Positions 63,296 to 64,000 of a DNA stretch of 64,000 nucleotides are shown here, in pieces. Source of the stretch: Streptomyces albireticuli (GTDB lineage Bacteria > Actinomycetota > Actinomycetes > Streptomycetales > Streptomycetaceae). Numbering within the stretch: position 1 is the stretch's first letter; every line of letters starts with the position of its first letter. The notes beneath the pieces were generated by a model. It made no database searches. It was given only the letters and a program-made list of their open reading frames with translations, and was not told where the DNA came from. The position numbers and the translations under genes were made by a program. The stretch is from NCBI RefSeq assembly GCF_002192455.1, contig NZ_CP021744.1, positions 2,882,001-2,946,000 of the forward strand. The letters are read 5' to 3'.

Positions 63296-64000
63296 TCAGT
63301 CCTCCCTCGCCGCGCCGGCCGAGCCCTCGACCGTCCAGGGCCAGTCGACCGCCCCGGGGAAGAGCACCGGGACGGGCAGCGCCACCCGGGCGCGATAGAC
63401 GCCGCCCTCGGCGCCGCAGCCGATGCCGCCGTCGCCCCACGCGCCCGGGACGTCCGCGCGGGCCGCGCTCACGCAGTCACCGCCGGCCGCGCCCGCCCGC
63501 GCCCCCTTGTCCGCCGCGTCCCCGGCGAGCGAGTAGGTGTAGCCGACGAGGACGCACTGCCAGACCACCGCGAGCGCCACCAGGATGAGCGGGAGCAGGC
63601 CGAGGAACTCGACGGCCACCTGCCCCCGGTCGCCGCCCCGGCGCCGGAAGCGGCTCGCCGGTACGGGCGCGAGCTGGTCGGGGCCGGTGCCGCCGGGGCC
63701 CAGCGCGGCGCGGCGGCGGCGCAGGCCGCCGGTGAGCGAGCGGTCGGCGTGGGCCGGGCCCCGGGAGCCGCCCGGGGCGGGGGCGGCGAGCCCGAGCTCG
63801 GCGGCCAGGGCCCACAGCGCCTGCCGGACGGGCGACCGGGCGTCGAGGTCCTGCATCCGGCCGGAGTCGACGGCGGGCTGGAGGTCCTTGTAGCCGGCCG
63901 GGACCGTCGTGCGGGCGGTCTTCGTGCCCGTGGTGCGCTCGACGAGGGGCGGCTGGATCTCGGCGCTCCGGGTGTGCCGGTTGACGACGGTCGTGGTCTC
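63296..64000 (-). CDS. CpaE-type ATPase fused to a TadE-like domain (C-terminal part only)
   Basis: The open frame runs through the window edge on the minus strand; 234 residues are visible. The first about 75 (ETTTVVNRHTRSAEIQPPLV, GYKDLQPAVDSGRMQDLDAR, QALWALAAELGL) match the end of MinD/CpaE-type ATPases of Tad loci. They are followed, after a basic linker, by a TadE-like helix GQVAVEFLGLLPLILVALAV with the conserved Glu and WQCVLVGYTYSLAGDAADKGARAG. This points to a CpaE-TadE fusion, a form I recall from Streptomyces pilus clusters. The ATG at 63856 is internal, not the true start. Confidence 0.82.
   Translation of the reverse strand, partial: ETTTVVNRHTRSAEIQPPLVERTTGTKTARTTVPAGYKDLQPAVDSGRMQDLDARSPVRQALWALAAELGLAAPAPGGSRGPAHADRSLTGGLRRRRAALGPGGTGPDQLAPVPASRFRRRGGDRGQVAVEFLGLLPLILVALAVVWQCVLVGYTYSLAGDAADKGARAGAAGGDCVSAARADVPGAWGDGGIGCGAEGGVYRARVALPVPVLFPGAVDWPWTVEGSAGAARED

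Noticed and set aside
63296-63856. Stand-alone 186-residue TadE protein starting at the ATG 63856
   Set aside because: The open frame continues upstream to the window edge with CpaE-like sequence, so the ATG is most likely internal.

Overview
The window is a stretch of high-GC actinobacterial chromosome, almost certainly from Streptomyces. The evidence is a strong G/C bias at third codon positions, many GTG starts and ATGA/GTGA-type gene overlaps, a WhiB-like regulator, polyphosphate glucokinase, fused SpoIIE-phosphatase/ATPase proteins, an OxyR-AhpC-AhpD cluster, a Tad/Flp pilus locus, and a single gene with the rare TTA codon. No IS element, prophage, CRISPR array, rRNA or convincing tRNA gene was seen. 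It reads as core chromosome, not an island.

Layout. 1-9 kb: end of a succinate dehydrogenase/fumarate reductase operon (sdhAB), a membrane TPM-domain protein, a GntR/UTRA regulator with several palindromes in its leader, an amino-acid permease, a SPOR-like small protein and a Nudix hydrolase. 9-16 kb: a free anti-sigma-type ATPase and a PAS-PAS-GAF-SpoIIE-ATPase protein, an alpha/beta hydrolase, a Uma2 nuclease-fold protein, ychF, and a DUF6542 membrane protein overlapping ppgK tail to tail. 16-25 kb: ppgK, ispH, an APC permease, xseA-xseB, a nitroreductase, a DUF4245 protein, glpX, wblI and a DUF1707 protein. 25-31 kb: two unrelated fumarases (class I and fumC) flanking a secreted GDSL esterase/ricin-lectin protein, a DUF402 protein and a TTA-containing methyltransferase. 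31-39.5 kb: a second SpoIIE/ATPase protein, a catalase with palindromic operators, a class A penicillin-binding protein, and an SPFH protein coupled to a small ribbon-helix-helix-like protein. 39.6-46 kb: an orphan FtsX-type permease behind an AT-rich palindromic promoter, oxyR divergent from ahpC-ahpD, and an AI-2E permease. 46-54 kb: a secreted SLT-type muralytic protein with a long structured leader (riboswitch candidate), PhoH, UppS, an aldo/keto reductase, and a TetR-MFS pair sharing a matching 22-bp operator. 53-64 kb: mostly a Tad pilus cluster on the minus strand (prepilin peptidase, OmpA protein, lipoprotein, TadG-like protein, Flp, TadC, TadB, TadA, TadE, and a CpaE-TadE fusion cut by the window end). 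Within it lie a DUF192 gene, a DUF559-like protein and a secreted protein broken by a one-base frameshift.

Themes. Central carbon metabolism (SDH, two fumarases, GlpX, PpgK), oxidative-stress defence (OxyR, AhpCD, catalase) and envelope functions (PBP, UppS, SLT hydrolase, Tad pili) dominate. Two further features cut across the window. One is a dispersed palindromic repeat in three clear copies, all 3' of genes. The other is a recurring -10-like box (TAGGCT/TACGCT type) 12-14 nt before start codons that lack a Shine-Dalgarno, which suggests many leaderless mRNAs.
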